The notes under the pieces were generated by a model. It made no database searches. It was given only the letters and a program-made list of their open reading frames with translations, and was not told the DNA's origin. A DNA stretch of 37,433 nt from Caldilineaceae bacterium (GTDB lineage Bacteria > Chloroflexota > Anaerolineae > Caldilineales > Caldilineaceae): assembly GCA_022824685.1 (NCBI GenBank), contig JAJDZJ010000232.1:1-37433 (forward strand), written 5' to 3'. Made by a program: the position numbers and the translations under genes. The number at the start of each line of letters is the position of its first letter. Within the stretch, counting starts at the first letter, position 1. Positions 1-8,152 of the stretch are shown one piece after another.

Positions 1-314
1 CAGTTGATGCGGCGGCAGATCTCGTTGACCGCGTCGTATTCCCAGCCGACAGCCTCGCCGCTGGCCGGATCGATGAAGTTGAGCGGGATGTAGTCGTTGC
101 CCGTCACCGCGACGATTTCGGCGCCTCCCATGTCGGGCAGCGTGCGGTAGACGAAGTTTTTCATGCCGGTGGAATCACCGGCGCCGGCATCGGGGGCCGG
201 CGCGCCGGCTTCCGATGCCGGGGAGGGCGCTGCCGGAACACAGGCCGCGAGGACCAGCGCAAGCAGCGCCAGTATGAGCAGTGGCGGAAATCCTGTTGCA
301 GTTGTTCTCTTCAT
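1..314 (-). CDS. Family-3 solute-binding lipoprotein (ABC transporter), 3' end cut by window edge
   Basis: The visible 104 residues begin MKRTTATGF and form a lipoprotein signal: a basic start, a hydrophobic stretch at about 10-23, and the lipobox L22-A23-A24-C25, which predicts lipid anchoring outside the membrane. A low-complexity Ala/Pro/Gly linker follows (about 26-50). Then comes a segment with the pattern of the start of family-3 periplasmic-binding proteins: a beta strand, NDYIPLNFID, then GEAVGWEYDAVNEI. Such proteins deliver amino acids or other small polar ligands to an ABC permease. The start is ATG at 314, with GGAGG about 7 nt upstream. The gene lies 73 bp downstream of the aldolase-like gene on the same strand, so co-transcription is plausible. 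The ligand cannot be told because most of the protein is outside the window. Confidence 0.75.
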   Translation of the reverse strand, partial: MKRTTATGFPPLLILALLALVLAACVPAAPSPASEAGAPAPDAGAGDSTGMKNFVYRTLPDMGGAEIVAVTGNDYIPLNFIDPASGEAVGWEYDAVNEICRRIN

Positions 315-326
315 GGGTCCTCCGTT

Positions 327-356
327 CGCGTGCTTCATCCTTTGGACTTGCACGCG
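327..356 (-). terminator. Hairpin between aldolase-like gene and lipoprotein gene
   Basis: A perfect 7-bp inverted repeat, CGCGTGC (327-333) and GCACGCG (350-356), encloses a 16-nt loop that has a small inner TCC/GGA stem. It begins about 31 nt after the stop of the aldolase-like gene and ends just before the GGAGG of the lipoprotein gene. There is no U-tract, so it is more likely an intercistronic mRNA hairpin than a full intrinsic terminator. Confidence 0.3.
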
Positions 357-387
357 GGTTGGGCGTTTCCGAATTCAGATTGCTTTG

Positions 388-1269
388 TCAGACAGGCATC
401 CGGCGGTTGGTGTGGGCGCGGCCGATGCGAGCCGTTTCCGGGTTGTGGCCGCCGATCACACGGACGCCGGCGTCGATCCGTTCGACAACATTGTCGGGGT
501 TGGCGGGCTGCAAGAATGCGACGCCGTTGGCCTCACAGGCGGCTTTCACGCGATCGCTTGCTTCCTGCATTTCTGGCGGGAATGTGGGCGGACGCCGACG
601 GTAGCCAAGGGAGATGCTCAGGTCGCCCGGTCCCATTTCCGCGAATCCAATGCCGGGAACGGCCAGGATCTCCTCAATGCGGGGCAGGGCTGCGGCTGAC
701 TCGACCTTGAGGCCAAGCAGCAGCTCGCCATCGGGGTTGAGAGGCCAGGGGTCGGCCCTGTCAATGTAGGCGGCGTTGTCGATGCCCCAGATCTCGGCGG
801 CGGTCGGCTCGGAGCCGACGCCGCGGCGTCCCTGCTGGAGTCCATCGCCCACGCCCAGACGATTGATGGGATAGCGGCAGCCCTCGACAAAGGCCGCGAC
901 GGCTTCAGGTGTCTCGGCCTGGCAGAGCAGGATGCCGTGGACGCCGCGCGCCAAGATTTGTCGGAACTGCCAGCCGTTGGCGCGCACGATTTCGGGCGTT
1001 GTCCCCTCAACCGGCGCCTCGACGATCACTGTGGGCGTCCGATGCCCGCTGGGCGCGGGGCCGCCTTCCACCAGGCCCTGCATGTATCGCTCCAGCCCAC
1101 CCATGTCGAAAGAGCCATGCTCCATGCCGACGTTGATGTAGTCGGACCAGATGGAGGCATCTTTGCGGCCCTGTTCACGGGTGAGCACGTGGCCTGTATG
1201 CCCGCCGCTGTAGTAGATTGGCTGGCCCTGGTCCAGCAGTTCAATCGCCCGGTTTACGCGGTTTCCCAT
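388..1269 (-). CDS. HpcH/HpaI aldolase/citrate lyase family protein, catalytic residues atypical
   Basis: A 293-residue protein of the phosphoenolpyruvate/pyruvate-domain TIM-barrel family that includes class II pyruvate aldolases such as HpcH. The metal ligands are present: E190 in LKVES and D216 in GPGDLS. The catalytic-type histidine is H51 in MEHGS. However, the family VVRP arginine is absent (VEAP at 83-86), and the Asp residues of the IDGEH and LLDIGA motifs appear replaced. The length is somewhat above the usual 250-270. The start is ATG 1269, with AGGAGA about 7 nt upstream. It lies between a thiol-dioxygenase-like cupin and an ABC substrate-binding lipoprotein, which suggests catabolism of a small imported carboxylate. 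That role is inference; it could also be a non-aldolase member of the superfamily. Confidence 0.82.
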   Translation of the reverse strand: MGNRVNRAIELLDQGQPIYYSGGHTGHVLTREQGRKDASIWSDYINVGMEHGSFDMGGLERYMQGLVEGGPAPSGHRTPTVIVEAPVEGTTPEIVRANGWQFRQILARGVHGILLCQAETPEAVAAFVEGCRYPINRLGVGDGLQQGRRGVGSEPTAAEIWGIDNAAYIDRADPWPLNPDGELLLGLKVESAAALPRIEEILAVPGIGFAEMGPGDLSISLGYRRRPPTFPPEMQEASDRVKAACEANGVAFLQPANPDNVVERIDAGVRVIGGHNPETARIGRAHTNRRMPV

Positions 1270-1442
1270 TGATCGTCTCCTGTAAGAGGTTGCCCTTCAG
1301 CGTTGCGTTGGCGCGGGCCGCACGCGGTTCGATCCGGTAGATTTCAGATGTGTGCCCGCAGGATGCGGCGGAAGGCAGATTCGTGTTCTCCGGCTGTGCA
1401 TGGGCCGGCGGAACTGCTCTCGGTCTGCGATGGGCCCTGTTG

Positions 1443-2105
1443 TCATGCGCCGCTGTGGTCGTGATCATACTCCCGGCACTCGACGTTGAGCCAGCCGGAG
1501 CGAAAGGGAAGGGAGGAGTCGGTCTCCGGCTCGAAGCGGTGGCGCCAGATACAGCCGTTGTCGTTGCCCAGCAGATGGAGCGAGACTGAAGTTTCCGGGC
1601 TGGTCGTGCGGACGCGATGGATGTCATTTTCGGGAAGCAGCTCATAGAGGTCTCCCGGTCGCAGCATTTGCCGCACGGAGAGGGTCAGTTCGGCATGGGT
1701 CTCATCGCTGGCGTCGTCCATGCGGGTGAAGACATCCTCCTCCTGTTCACCACTATACAGACCTACGAGACCCCAGGCCAGATGATCATGTACGGGGGTC
1801 TGCGCCGCGGGGGGCACAACCAGAGCTGAGAACGCCAAGCCGCCGTCGCCCGCGCGGTAGAGCAACCACATGCCTACGCCGCCCCCCATGCCGCTCTCCT
1901 CGGAGGGCTGCCTGAACTTTAGTGGCAGCCAGTCCGGGTCAGCCAGCAGTTCTTCAAAATCCGGACGGATCGAGGCCACGATTTTACGGGGGTCTGCTTC
2001 CCGGGCCCGAACAGCGTTCACTGTTCCGATGAAGCGCCGCATCTGGGGATTGTCGAGCAGCCATTCATCGCCGTGTCGCCCTGGCGGAGACGTCAATTGG
2101 GTCAT
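1443..2105 (-). CDS. Cysteine-dioxygenase-like cupin (putative thiol dioxygenase)
   Basis: A 220-residue cupin with the signature of the cysteine/3-mercaptopropionate dioxygenase group. The first metal motif is PVHDHLAWG (H106, H108). The second is NDIHRV (H163). A Ser-x-His pair (S175, H177 in SVSLHLLG) matches the Ser-His of CDO active sites. The three histidines would hold mononuclear iron, which in the family oxidises a thiol to a sulfinate. The distal substrate-binding Arg or Gln cannot be assigned by eye, so the substrate is open. The start is ATG 2105, preceded by AAAGGAG. The gene is 173 bp upstream of the aldolase-like gene on the same strand and may be first in that operon. Confidence 0.75.
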   Translation of the reverse strand: MTQLTSPPGRHGDEWLLDNPQMRRFIGTVNAVRAREADPRKIVASIRPDFEELLADPDWLPLKFRQPSEESGMGGGVGMWLLYRAGDGGLAFSALVVPPAAQTPVHDHLAWGLVGLYSGEQEEDVFTRMDDASDETHAELTLSVRQMLRPGDLYELLPENDIHRVRTTSPETSVSLHLLGNDNGCIWRHRFEPETDSSLPFRSGWLNVECREYDHDHSGA

Positions 2106-2480
2106 ACAGAAATCTCCTTTAGCAGATGTCCAATAGGAACGGGCAGTCTTGGCGGCCTGCTAGGTGACACAACGCAACAGCACGACCTGGAGTCGTCAAT
2201 TCGTTCATAGCCCATGCGCGTTTTCGGGAGGCTGCGATGACGGTTGTACAGGAGACAGAAATTGTGAAGAATGGTCTTTCCTGCTGTAAACGAAAACACC
2301 AGCCAAATGGGCAAGACCGCCAGTCCCTATGAGATTTGCCCACCATGCTTTTGCCTTGCATGGTCTTATGCTTCTTCAACGTAGCGGCACAATATCATCA
2401 GGTCGGAAAGGAACCGATCAAGTCATTGAGGCAACTAACCGGCCGCAGCCTCAAATGGCACCTACATTTGATCTGGCTCG
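2106..2480. other. Intergenic region between methyltransferase end and cupin start
   Basis: This 375-bp stretch has no convincing gene. It must contain the promoter of the minus-strand cupin, but no clear -35/-10 pair could be recognised. It carries a short ACGAC-CTGGA-GTCGT inverted repeat near 2182-2196 and a longer hairpin next to the end of the methyltransferase gene, listed separately. Short open frames on the minus strand here have no ribosome-binding site and no recognisable protein character. Confidence 0.5.
2426..2454 (-). terminator. Hairpin downstream of the methyltransferase gene
   Basis: TTGAGGC (2426-2432) pairs with GCCTCAA (2448-2454) around a 15-nt loop. The flanking CAT/ATG extends the stem past a one-base bulge. 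It sits about 26 nt beyond the stop codon at 2481. No U-run follows on the minus strand, so a terminator role is only tentative. Confidence 0.3.
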
Positions 2481-3404
2481 TCAAGTAGATTCCTCTTGGG
2501 ACGGCGCTTCGAGCGAAAACTGGGCGAAGTGGAAGAATTCGGTCGGCTCAATGTCGGTGCGATCGCCCAGGTAGCGACTTCTTTGCTCTTCGGGCGTCAT
2601 CATTTCAACTTCAGTGTAACCATGCCTTGTCATCAGGTCTCGCAACAGTTGGGGCGTAAAGTCGGTCAGCATCGGTTCGCCCCTTCGCTCAACAAAGCCT
2701 TCCATCTTTTCGCAGAGCGTTCGCCATTCGTCATCGATCATGTGCTTGGCGATCTTGAAATCAAAGACGATCCGGCTCCCCGACGCTGACACTTCGGCGA
2801 TTCGTTCAAGCGTGTCGCGGATGGCTTCCTGGGTAAGATAGTATGTTACACCGAGCCAGGAGAAGAAAGCCGGTTGTTGAGAGTCGAAGCCGGCATTTGC
2901 CAACTCTTCGTCGAGCCGGTCGACTTCAAAATTGACCGGCACAAATGTCAGGTTATCGGGAACGCTTCCGTTCGCTTTCAGAACGCGTTGCTGTTTTACT
3001 TCCTGCGTGGCCGGGGTATCCACCTCAAAGACGCGCACTTTGTCGGCCAAATCCTTGCGCCGCAGGGCGAACGTATCATGCCCGGCGCCAAGGACCACAT
3101 ACTGGCGGGTCCCTTCTTCGATCGCCTTTACCAGCTCGTCTTCGGTATAGCGGGAGCGCAGGACAACCGCAGGGTAAACCGGTCTGTAGACACCCAGGAT
3201 GACATCGCCGACCAGCCACCGCAGAAACCTGTACTTGGCCACTGCATGCCAGAAAGGCGTCAGCATCTGGAGGGCATAGGTGTCTTCGAAAATGTGGGGA
3301 GGGTCGTGCCAGCGAAGGTGGACGGCGCGGATGGTTGCAACCAGAACGGCAGTCTTGCTGGTGTCTTTCAGGCGCGGACGCGTCTGGCTTTGCGAGTTCG
3401 TCAT
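2481..3404 (-). CDS. SAM-dependent methyltransferase, leucine carboxyl methyltransferase (LCM/PPM1) family
   Basis: A 307-residue class I methyltransferase. It shows the LCM-family hallmarks in order: the N-terminal VLVATIRAVH helix region, a SRYTEDEL segment near residue 85, glycine motif I YVVLGAGHDTFALR (about 102-115), the acidic motif FEVDTPATQ (about 126), and SWLGVTYYLT (about 183). Bacterial members methylate carboxylates of small molecules or polyketides; this substrate is unknown. Two starts are possible: ATG 3404, preceded by GGAGA at about 10 nt, or GTG 3410, which leaves the Shine-Dalgarno only about 4 nt away. ATG is preferred. It is a single-gene unit, divergent from the aldo/keto reductase. 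Confidence 0.85.
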   Translation of the reverse strand: MTNSQSQTRPRLKDTSKTAVLVATIRAVHLRWHDPPHIFEDTYALQMLTPFWHAVAKYRFLRWLVGDVILGVYRPVYPAVVLRSRYTEDELVKAIEEGTRQYVVLGAGHDTFALRRKDLADKVRVFEVDTPATQEVKQQRVLKANGSVPDNLTFVPVNFEVDRLDEELANAGFDSQQPAFFSWLGVTYYLTQEAIRDTLERIAEVSASGSRIVFDFKIAKHMIDDEWRTLCEKMEGFVERRGEPMLTDFTPQLLRDLMTRHGYTEVEMMTPEEQRSRYLGDRTDIEPTEFFHFAQFSLEAPSQEEST

Positions 3405-3807
3405 GGTCACAGGTCTCCGTTGCTTAGCGGGCCCCGGGGCAGGGGTGTCGCACCGCTTCTGGTTTGGTTGTGCAGGTTTCCCTCTGCGTGTACGGAATGG
3501 TATCAGGAGACAGTTTCATAGTAACATACAGACATAGCTGGTCTAAATCGGAAGCCGAAACAGGATCATGGATGGATATGCAGGCGTTCCGGAAAGGACT
3601 GGAATACGATTGGGGGCCAGCAAGATTTCATTCCCAATTGTTTCATTCTCTGCCTGATTCCGGCAGAACCGAGGACAGGCCCACTATATGCAGGCAATCG
3701 TTGGGCCGCATCGTTTTGGAAGCGGCGCGTTCAGATCAGGCGGCGCAAGTCGACTTTTCGGCGGGCGACATTATTATTAGGAAAGCCTTTTGTCCGGAGG
3801 GATACCA
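3405..3807. other. Divergent intergenic region, methyltransferase / aldo-keto reductase
   Basis: This roughly 400-bp stretch has no supportable gene. It should hold both divergent promoters. A candidate plus-strand promoter close to the reductase is listed separately. On the minus strand a weak TTTAGA-N18-TACTAT pair (about 3518-3547) could serve the methyltransferase, but each hexamer matches only 4 of 6 consensus bases. No repeat or RNA gene was recognised. Confidence 0.4.
3750..3777 (+). promoter_or_regulatory. Candidate promoter of the aldo/keto reductase gene
   Basis: TCGACT (3750-3755), a 16-bp spacer, then TATTAT (3772-3777). The -10 matches sigma-70 consensus at 5 of 6 positions and the -35 at 4 of 6. 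It would give a leader of about 24 nt ending in a strong GGAGG before ATG 3808. Assigned by eye only. Confidence 0.35.
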
Positions 3808-4830
3808 ATGAACAAGATACCGCGGAGAGAGGTTGGCAGAACAGGGGTCTCTGTAACCGAGTTTGGGTTGGGAACGGCGCCGTTGGGCGATCTGTTCGAG
3901 ACGCTGGATGAAGATGCGGCGCAGGGCGTGTTGAAGGCCGCCTGGGATGTAGGGGTGCGCTTCTACGATACGTCTCCGTTCTATGGCAACGGCAAGAGCG
4001 AGCACCGCCTGGGACACTTTCTGCGCCAAAAACCGCGTGACGAGTTTGTCATCTCGACCAAAGTTGGGCGGGTCTTTCGCCCGGTCCATGATCTGGCGGC
4101 TTTCGATCCCGGCCCCTTTACGGGCGCGCTGCCGTTTGAGTTCAAAGTCGATTACAGTTATGACGGGATCATGCGCTCATACGAGGACAGCCTGCAGCGG
4201 CTCAGCCTGCCCTCGGTGGACCTGCTGGTCATCCACGATCTCGATTTCTACTTTTACGAGACCGAGGCACGGGTCAACGCCTATCTGAACCAGCTGTTCA
4301 CGAGCGGCTGGCGCGCGCTTGATGAACTGCGCCGGCATGGGTTGGTGAAGGGCGTGGGCGCGGGCATCAATGAGCTGGGGATGATCCCGCGTTTTCTCGA
4401 TTTGGTGGACCTGGACTTCTTCCTGGTCGCCTACGGATACAACCTGTTGACCCAGGAGATGCTGGAAGAGGAGTTTCCGCTGTGTGAGGAGAGGGGAATC
4501 AGCGTCATCGTCGGCGCGGTGTTTGCGTCGGGGATTCTGGCCACCGGCGCCGTGCCCGGCGCACGCTACTTTTACGCGCCTGCGTCGGAAGAGATGCTGG
4601 ACAGGACCGAGCGTATCGAGCGGATATGCAGCCGCCATGGGACGCCTCTAGCCTGCGCGGCGTTGCAATTCCTTCTGGCGAACCCGGTCGTTTCGGCCAT
4701 CATACCGGGCGCGGTCGAAGCCGCCCATGTTCAGGGGAACTTCGAGATGCTACAGCATCCGGTTCCGGCTGAGTTGTGGGGCGCGCTCAGGGCTGAGGGA
4801 CTGCTGCGCGAGGATGCGCCGACGCCCTGA
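3808..4830 (+). CDS. Aldo/keto reductase, sugar-dehydrogenase-like
   Basis: A 340-residue NAD(P)-dependent oxidoreductase of the aldo/keto reductase superfamily. The TIM barrel starts with REVGRTGVSVTEFGLG. The catalytic tetrad is visible: D54 and Y59 in FYDTSPFYG, K85 in ISTKVG, and H143 in LLVIHD. The architecture (GNGKSEHRLG after the Tyr, a long loop before the His) resembles D-threo-aldose/L-fucose 1-dehydrogenases and pyridoxal 4-dehydrogenase, but the substrate is not decidable here. The start is ATG 3808, with GGAGG 7 nt upstream; an in-frame TTG at 3790 lies before that ribosome site and is not used. It converges on nuoN, with only 4 bp between the two stop codons. Confidence 0.88.
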   Translation: MNKIPRREVGRTGVSVTEFGLGTAPLGDLFETLDEDAAQGVLKAAWDVGVRFYDTSPFYGNGKSEHRLGHFLRQKPRDEFVISTKVGRVFRPVHDLAAFDPGPFTGALPFEFKVDYSYDGIMRSYEDSLQRLSLPSVDLLVIHDLDFYFYETEARVNAYLNQLFTSGWRALDELRRHGLVKGVGAGINELGMIPRFLDLVDLDFFLVAYGYNLLTQEMLEEEFPLCEERGISVIVGAVFASGILATGAVPGARYFYAPASEEMLDRTERIERICSRHGTPLACAALQFLLANPVVSAIIPGAVEAAHVQGNFEMLQHPVPAELWGALRAEGLLREDAPTP

Positions 4831-4840
4831 CCGGTCAGGG
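4825..4840. repeat. 16-bp perfect palindrome spanning two convergent stop codons
   Basis: CCCTGACCGGTCAGGG reads identically on both strands. It contains the TGA of the aldo/keto reductase (4828-4830) and the TGA of the minus-strand nuoN (4835-4837). It might help stop transcription from both sides, but there is no U-tract on either strand. Confidence 0.6.
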
Positions 4841-6340
4841 AACCACTGATAGCAGCTGGACCGAGGCGGTGCTGACCCAGTCGAGCACTGCGCTGGGATA
4901 GACGCCGATCCAGACCGTGGCGACGGTGCAGATGAGGAGACTGGTCTGCAACGCCATGGGTACCTCGAGGGTTTCGCCTTCGCCCTCGTGGGTGAAGAAC
5001 ATTTCCCGCACGACACGCAAATAGTAGAAGGCCGCGATGCCGGCATTGATCATGCCAATGCCGGCGAGCCAGAAGTATTGGCGCTGAATGGCTGCGCCGA
5101 AGACGTAGAATTTGCCGAAGAAGCCGCCTGTAAGCGGGATGCCGGTGAGGCTGAGCAGGAAGATGGTGAACATGACGGCCAGCCAGGGCGCGCGCTTGAT
5201 CAGACCGCGGTAGGCGCTGATATGCGTGCTGTCGACCGTTTCTTCCAGCGCCATCACGACCAGGAAAGCGCCGACGTTGGTAAACAGGTAGGCGAAGAGA
5301 TAGAGGAGGACGCCGTTGAGGCCGTCCATGGCGCTCGGCGAAGAGGAAGTGACGGCGACCAGCCCCATCAGGATGTAGCCGGCCTGGGCAACCGAGCTGT
5401 ATGCGATCATGCGCTTGACACTGCTCTGCCGCAACGCGGCCAGATTGCCCATTGACATGGTGATAATACTGAAGGCGGCCAGCACCGGCACCCAGTTGAC
5501 TTCGAAGGAGGCCATGGCCACGATGAAGAAACGGGCCAGCACGGCAAAGGCGGCGGCCTTTGAGGCAGTGGAAAGATAGGTTGCCACGGGCGTAGGGGAG
5601 CCGTCGTAGGTGTCGGGCGCCCACTGATAGAAGGGAGCCAGGCTTGCCTTGAAGCCCAGGCCAGCCAGGATCAGGAGCATGGCGGGCAGGCCGGCGAATG
5701 CCAGCCCGCTGATTTCGCGCGAGTCACCGATGATTTCGGTGAACGCGGCTGCGATTTCATGCAGGTAGAGTGAGCCGGTTGCGCCGTAAAGAAGGCTGAT
5801 GCCGTACAGCATAACCGCAGAAGCGATGGAGCCGTAAAGAAAGTATTTGAGCCCAGCCTCATTGCTGCGCCGATTCTCGCGCAGGAAACCGGCCAGCATA
5901 TAGCTTGTAATCGACAAGAACTCGATGGCGAGATAGACGAGGACAAGGTTATTGGCGCTGACGGCGATGCTCATGGCCAGGCTGACCATCAGGAAGAAGG
6001 TCCAGAATTCGCCCTGGTTGCCGGAGCGGCGGTTCATATAGCGGCCGCCGGCGATGGTGGTCAGAATCATGCCGGAGAATATGGTCAACTTGATGAAGCT
6101 GCCGAAGTTGTCGATGGTCATCATCGAGAAGGCCACCTTCGGCCCGGCCTCGGGGTCGGAGATGTTCAACTGCAACACGGCGGCAACCAGCGCGGCTGTC
6201 AGGAACAGGGCCGACAATGCCATGTAACTCAGCCCCGACTTCTTGCCCACGCCGGGGTCGTAGGCCACATCCAGACAGAAGATAAAGAGGGCCCCGATCA
6301 GAAGTATGATTTCGGGTGCGATATATCCTAGGTCGCCCAC
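4835..6340 (-). CDS. nuoN: NADH-quinone oxidoreductase subunit N (second, membrane-only cluster)
   Basis: A 501-residue antiporter-like membrane subunit of complex I with about 14 hydrophobic segments. Family motifs are visible: FLSITSYMLAGF with its glutamate just before (about 140), LGFKASLAPFYQWAPD with the central lysine, TPVATYLSTASKAAAF, and LRQSSVKRMIAYSSVAQAGY. The start is GTG 6340, supported by TGGAGA about 9 nt upstream. It is the last gene of the minus-strand cluster and is separated from nuoM by 109 bp holding a large hairpin. It is diverged from the plus-strand NuoN, so it is not a recent copy. In the complex it would form one of the three proton-pumping modules. Confidence 0.93.
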   Translation of the reverse strand: MGDLGYIAPEIILLIGALFIFCLDVAYDPGVGKKSGLSYMALSALFLTAALVAAVLQLNISDPEAGPKVAFSMMTIDNFGSFIKLTIFSGMILTTIAGGRYMNRRSGNQGEFWTFFLMVSLAMSIAVSANNLVLVYLAIEFLSITSYMLAGFLRENRRSNEAGLKYFLYGSIASAVMLYGISLLYGATGSLYLHEIAAAFTEIIGDSREISGLAFAGLPAMLLILAGLGFKASLAPFYQWAPDTYDGSPTPVATYLSTASKAAAFAVLARFFIVAMASFEVNWVPVLAAFSIITMSMGNLAALRQSSVKRMIAYSSVAQAGYILMGLVAVTSSSPSAMDGLNGVLLYLFAYLFTNVGAFLVVMALEETVDSTHISAYRGLIKRAPWLAVMFTIFLLSLTGIPLTGGFFGKFYVFGAAIQRQYFWLAGIGMINAGIAAFYYLRVVREMFFTHEGEGETLEVPMALQTSLLICTVATVWIGVYPSAVLDWVSTASVQLLSVVP

Positions 6341-6411
6341 AGATTGTTCTCCATTCAGAGGCGCCGGTTTATCCTTCGGCTGCCGACGGCGGGTCGAGTC
6401 GCGTCAAGTAG

Positions 6412-6446
6412 CGCGCGTCTGATCACTGCAGTGATTCAGATGCGCG
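6412..6446 (-). repeat. Large hairpin between nuoM and nuoN (minus cluster)
   Basis: The arms CGCGCGTCTGATCAC (6412-6426) and GTGATTCAGATGCGCG (6431-6446) pair over 15 bp, with one G-T wobble and a single bulged T, closing a TGCA tetraloop. It starts 3 nt after the nuoM stop codon. No U-run follows on the minus strand, which favours an mRNA processing or stabilising element over a terminator. Confidence 0.65.
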
Positions 6447-6449
6447 GGT

Positions 6450-8048
6450 TCAGATGAGATTCTGGACAAAGGCCAGGAGCTCCTGGGCTGACTTGTTGAA
6501 ATAGCTCACCAGAGGCGTTGGATAGATGCCGATCAGGAACATCGCTGCAATCAGGGGCCACATGGTGACCTTTTCGAAGCCGACCATATCGGTGGGGCCG
6601 TCGGCGTGTTCCCCTTGGACGGTTGTCCAGTGGGTGAGTTTGGCGGGGTCATATTCGCCCAGGAACACATTCTGGATGATGCGATAGAGAATGTAGACGG
6701 CTGTGATGACGATGCCGATGGTGCCGAAGGCGGCCCAGTAGGGCATGATGGCAAAGGCTCCGCGGAACGTGAAGAGCTCTGCCCAGAAGCCGGCGAGGCC
6801 GGGCAGCCCCAGGCTGGCGAAAGCGGCTGTGAGCATCAGGCCGTAGAAGTGCGGCGTTTTGGTCGCCAGGCCGCCAAAGCGAGACAGATCGCGCGTGTGC
6901 GCGCGTTCATAGATAATCCCAACGAGGAAAAACAGCGCCCCGGTTATGATGCCGTGGTTGAACATCTGCAGGGCGGCGCCGTTGAGCGCCATGGCCGCGC
7001 TGTCCTGGATGGCCTGGGGCGTGAGGCCGAAGCGGTTGACCGCGCTGGCCAGGCCCTCAGGCGTCATGACCGCGGCCGCGGCGCCGATGCCGAGCATGAC
7101 ATAGCCCATATGGCTGACCGAGCTGTATGCGATCAGCCTCTTGAGATCGGTCTGGGCAACGCAGACGAAGGCGCCGTAGACGATGGCGATCGCGCCGAGG
7201 CCGACCAGCCAGGTAGCCCAATAGACGGAGGCCTCGGGGAAGCTGGGCAACATGATGCGCAGCATGCCGTAGGCGCCCAGCTTCAGCAGAACGCCGGCCA
7301 GAATGACCGACCCGGCGGTGGGGGCCTCGGTATGGGCATCGGGAAGCCAGGTGTGGAAGGGGAAGCTGGGCACTTTGAACGCGAAACCCAGGAAGAATCC
7401 CCAGAAGGCGAGACTTGCCAGCGTCAGGTTGCCGGCGAAGGGCTTGGCTGCGGCCGCTTCGACGATATCGAAGGTGCCGGTGGCGAAGTAGACTCCCAGG
7501 ATTGCGAGCAGCATCGCCACCGAGCCGACCAAGGTGTAGATAAAGAACTTGGTGGCCGCGTAACCGCGGTTTTCGCCGCCCCAGATACCGATGAGGAAGT
7601 ACATCGGGACTAGGCTGATTTCCCAGAAGACATAGAACAGGACGTAGTCCAGGGCCAGAAAGACGCCCAGCATACTGAATTCCAGCAGGTGCATCAAGAA
7701 GAAGTATTCCTTGACGCGCTCGTTGATCACGCCCGCGCTATAGTAGAGGCTCAGGGTGCTGAGCAGGGCGGTGAGGAAGAGCAAGGGAATGCTCAGTCCG
7801 TCGACGCCGATGTGGTAACCGGCGTTGAGTTGGGGAATCCACTCTGCGAACTGCTCAAACTGCATGCCGCCCGCGGCGGAGTCGTAGGCAAAGAGCAGGT
7901 AGATGCTGAGGCCAAGAGGAAGCAGGCTTGCCCAGATCGAGCCTTTCTTGATCTGGCTGTCGCTCCTGCCAAGCAGGATCACCAGCAGCGCCGAGACCAG
8001 CGGCCAGAAGAGCAGTATTGTCAGGACGATTGAATCAAGTGATTCCAT
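6450..8048 (-). CDS. nuoM: NADH-quinone oxidoreductase subunit M (second, membrane-only cluster)
   Basis: A 532-residue antiporter-like subunit. The key charged residues for proton transfer are retained: E143 in VFWEISL and K225 in FAFKVPSFPFHTW, followed by LPDAHTEAPTAGSV. HMGYVMLGIG and the usual transmembrane pattern of about 14 helices are also present. A loop of about 20 residues (MTPEGLASAVNRFGLTPQA) in the region of residue 335 is absent from the plus-strand NuoM. The start is ATG 8048, with GGAGA upstream. Retained pump residues indicate that this second membrane arm is probably functional. Confidence 0.94.
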   Translation of the reverse strand: MESLDSIVLTILLFWPLVSALLVILLGRSDSQIKKGSIWASLLPLGLSIYLLFAYDSAAGGMQFEQFAEWIPQLNAGYHIGVDGLSIPLLFLTALLSTLSLYYSAGVINERVKEYFFLMHLLEFSMLGVFLALDYVLFYVFWEISLVPMYFLIGIWGGENRGYAATKFFIYTLVGSVAMLLAILGVYFATGTFDIVEAAAAKPFAGNLTLASLAFWGFFLGFAFKVPSFPFHTWLPDAHTEAPTAGSVILAGVLLKLGAYGMLRIMLPSFPEASVYWATWLVGLGAIAIVYGAFVCVAQTDLKRLIAYSSVSHMGYVMLGIGAAAAVMTPEGLASAVNRFGLTPQAIQDSAAMALNGAALQMFNHGIITGALFFLVGIIYERAHTRDLSRFGGLATKTPHFYGLMLTAAFASLGLPGLAGFWAELFTFRGAFAIMPYWAAFGTIGIVITAVYILYRIIQNVFLGEYDPAKLTHWTTVQGEHADGPTDMVGFEKVTMWPLIAAMFLIGIYPTPLVSYFNKSAQELLAFVQNLI

Positions 8049-8127
8049 GAAGCCGTCTCCACGCAGGGTTTAGGTAAGTCAAAAGGCAAGTCAGAAGGTG
8101 AGAGCCGGATGCGATTCCCCGGGAAGA

Positions 8128-8145
8128 CAGGGACTCGCGTCCTTG
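8128..8145 (-). repeat. Hairpin with GNRA-type loop after nuoL (minus cluster)
   Basis: On the minus strand CAAGGAC-GCGA-GTCCCTG forms a 7-bp stem (one G-T wobble) capped by a GCGA tetraloop, 7 nt past the nuoL stop codon. No U-tract follows. It is one of a series of hairpins at the gene junctions of this cluster. Confidence 0.5.
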
Positions 8146-8152
8146 CGACTCT

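Noticed and set aside
2102-2379. Minus-strand small frames in the gap upstream of the cupin gene
   Set aside because: Ser/Arg/Cys-rich translations with no ribosome site; they are most likely non-coding.
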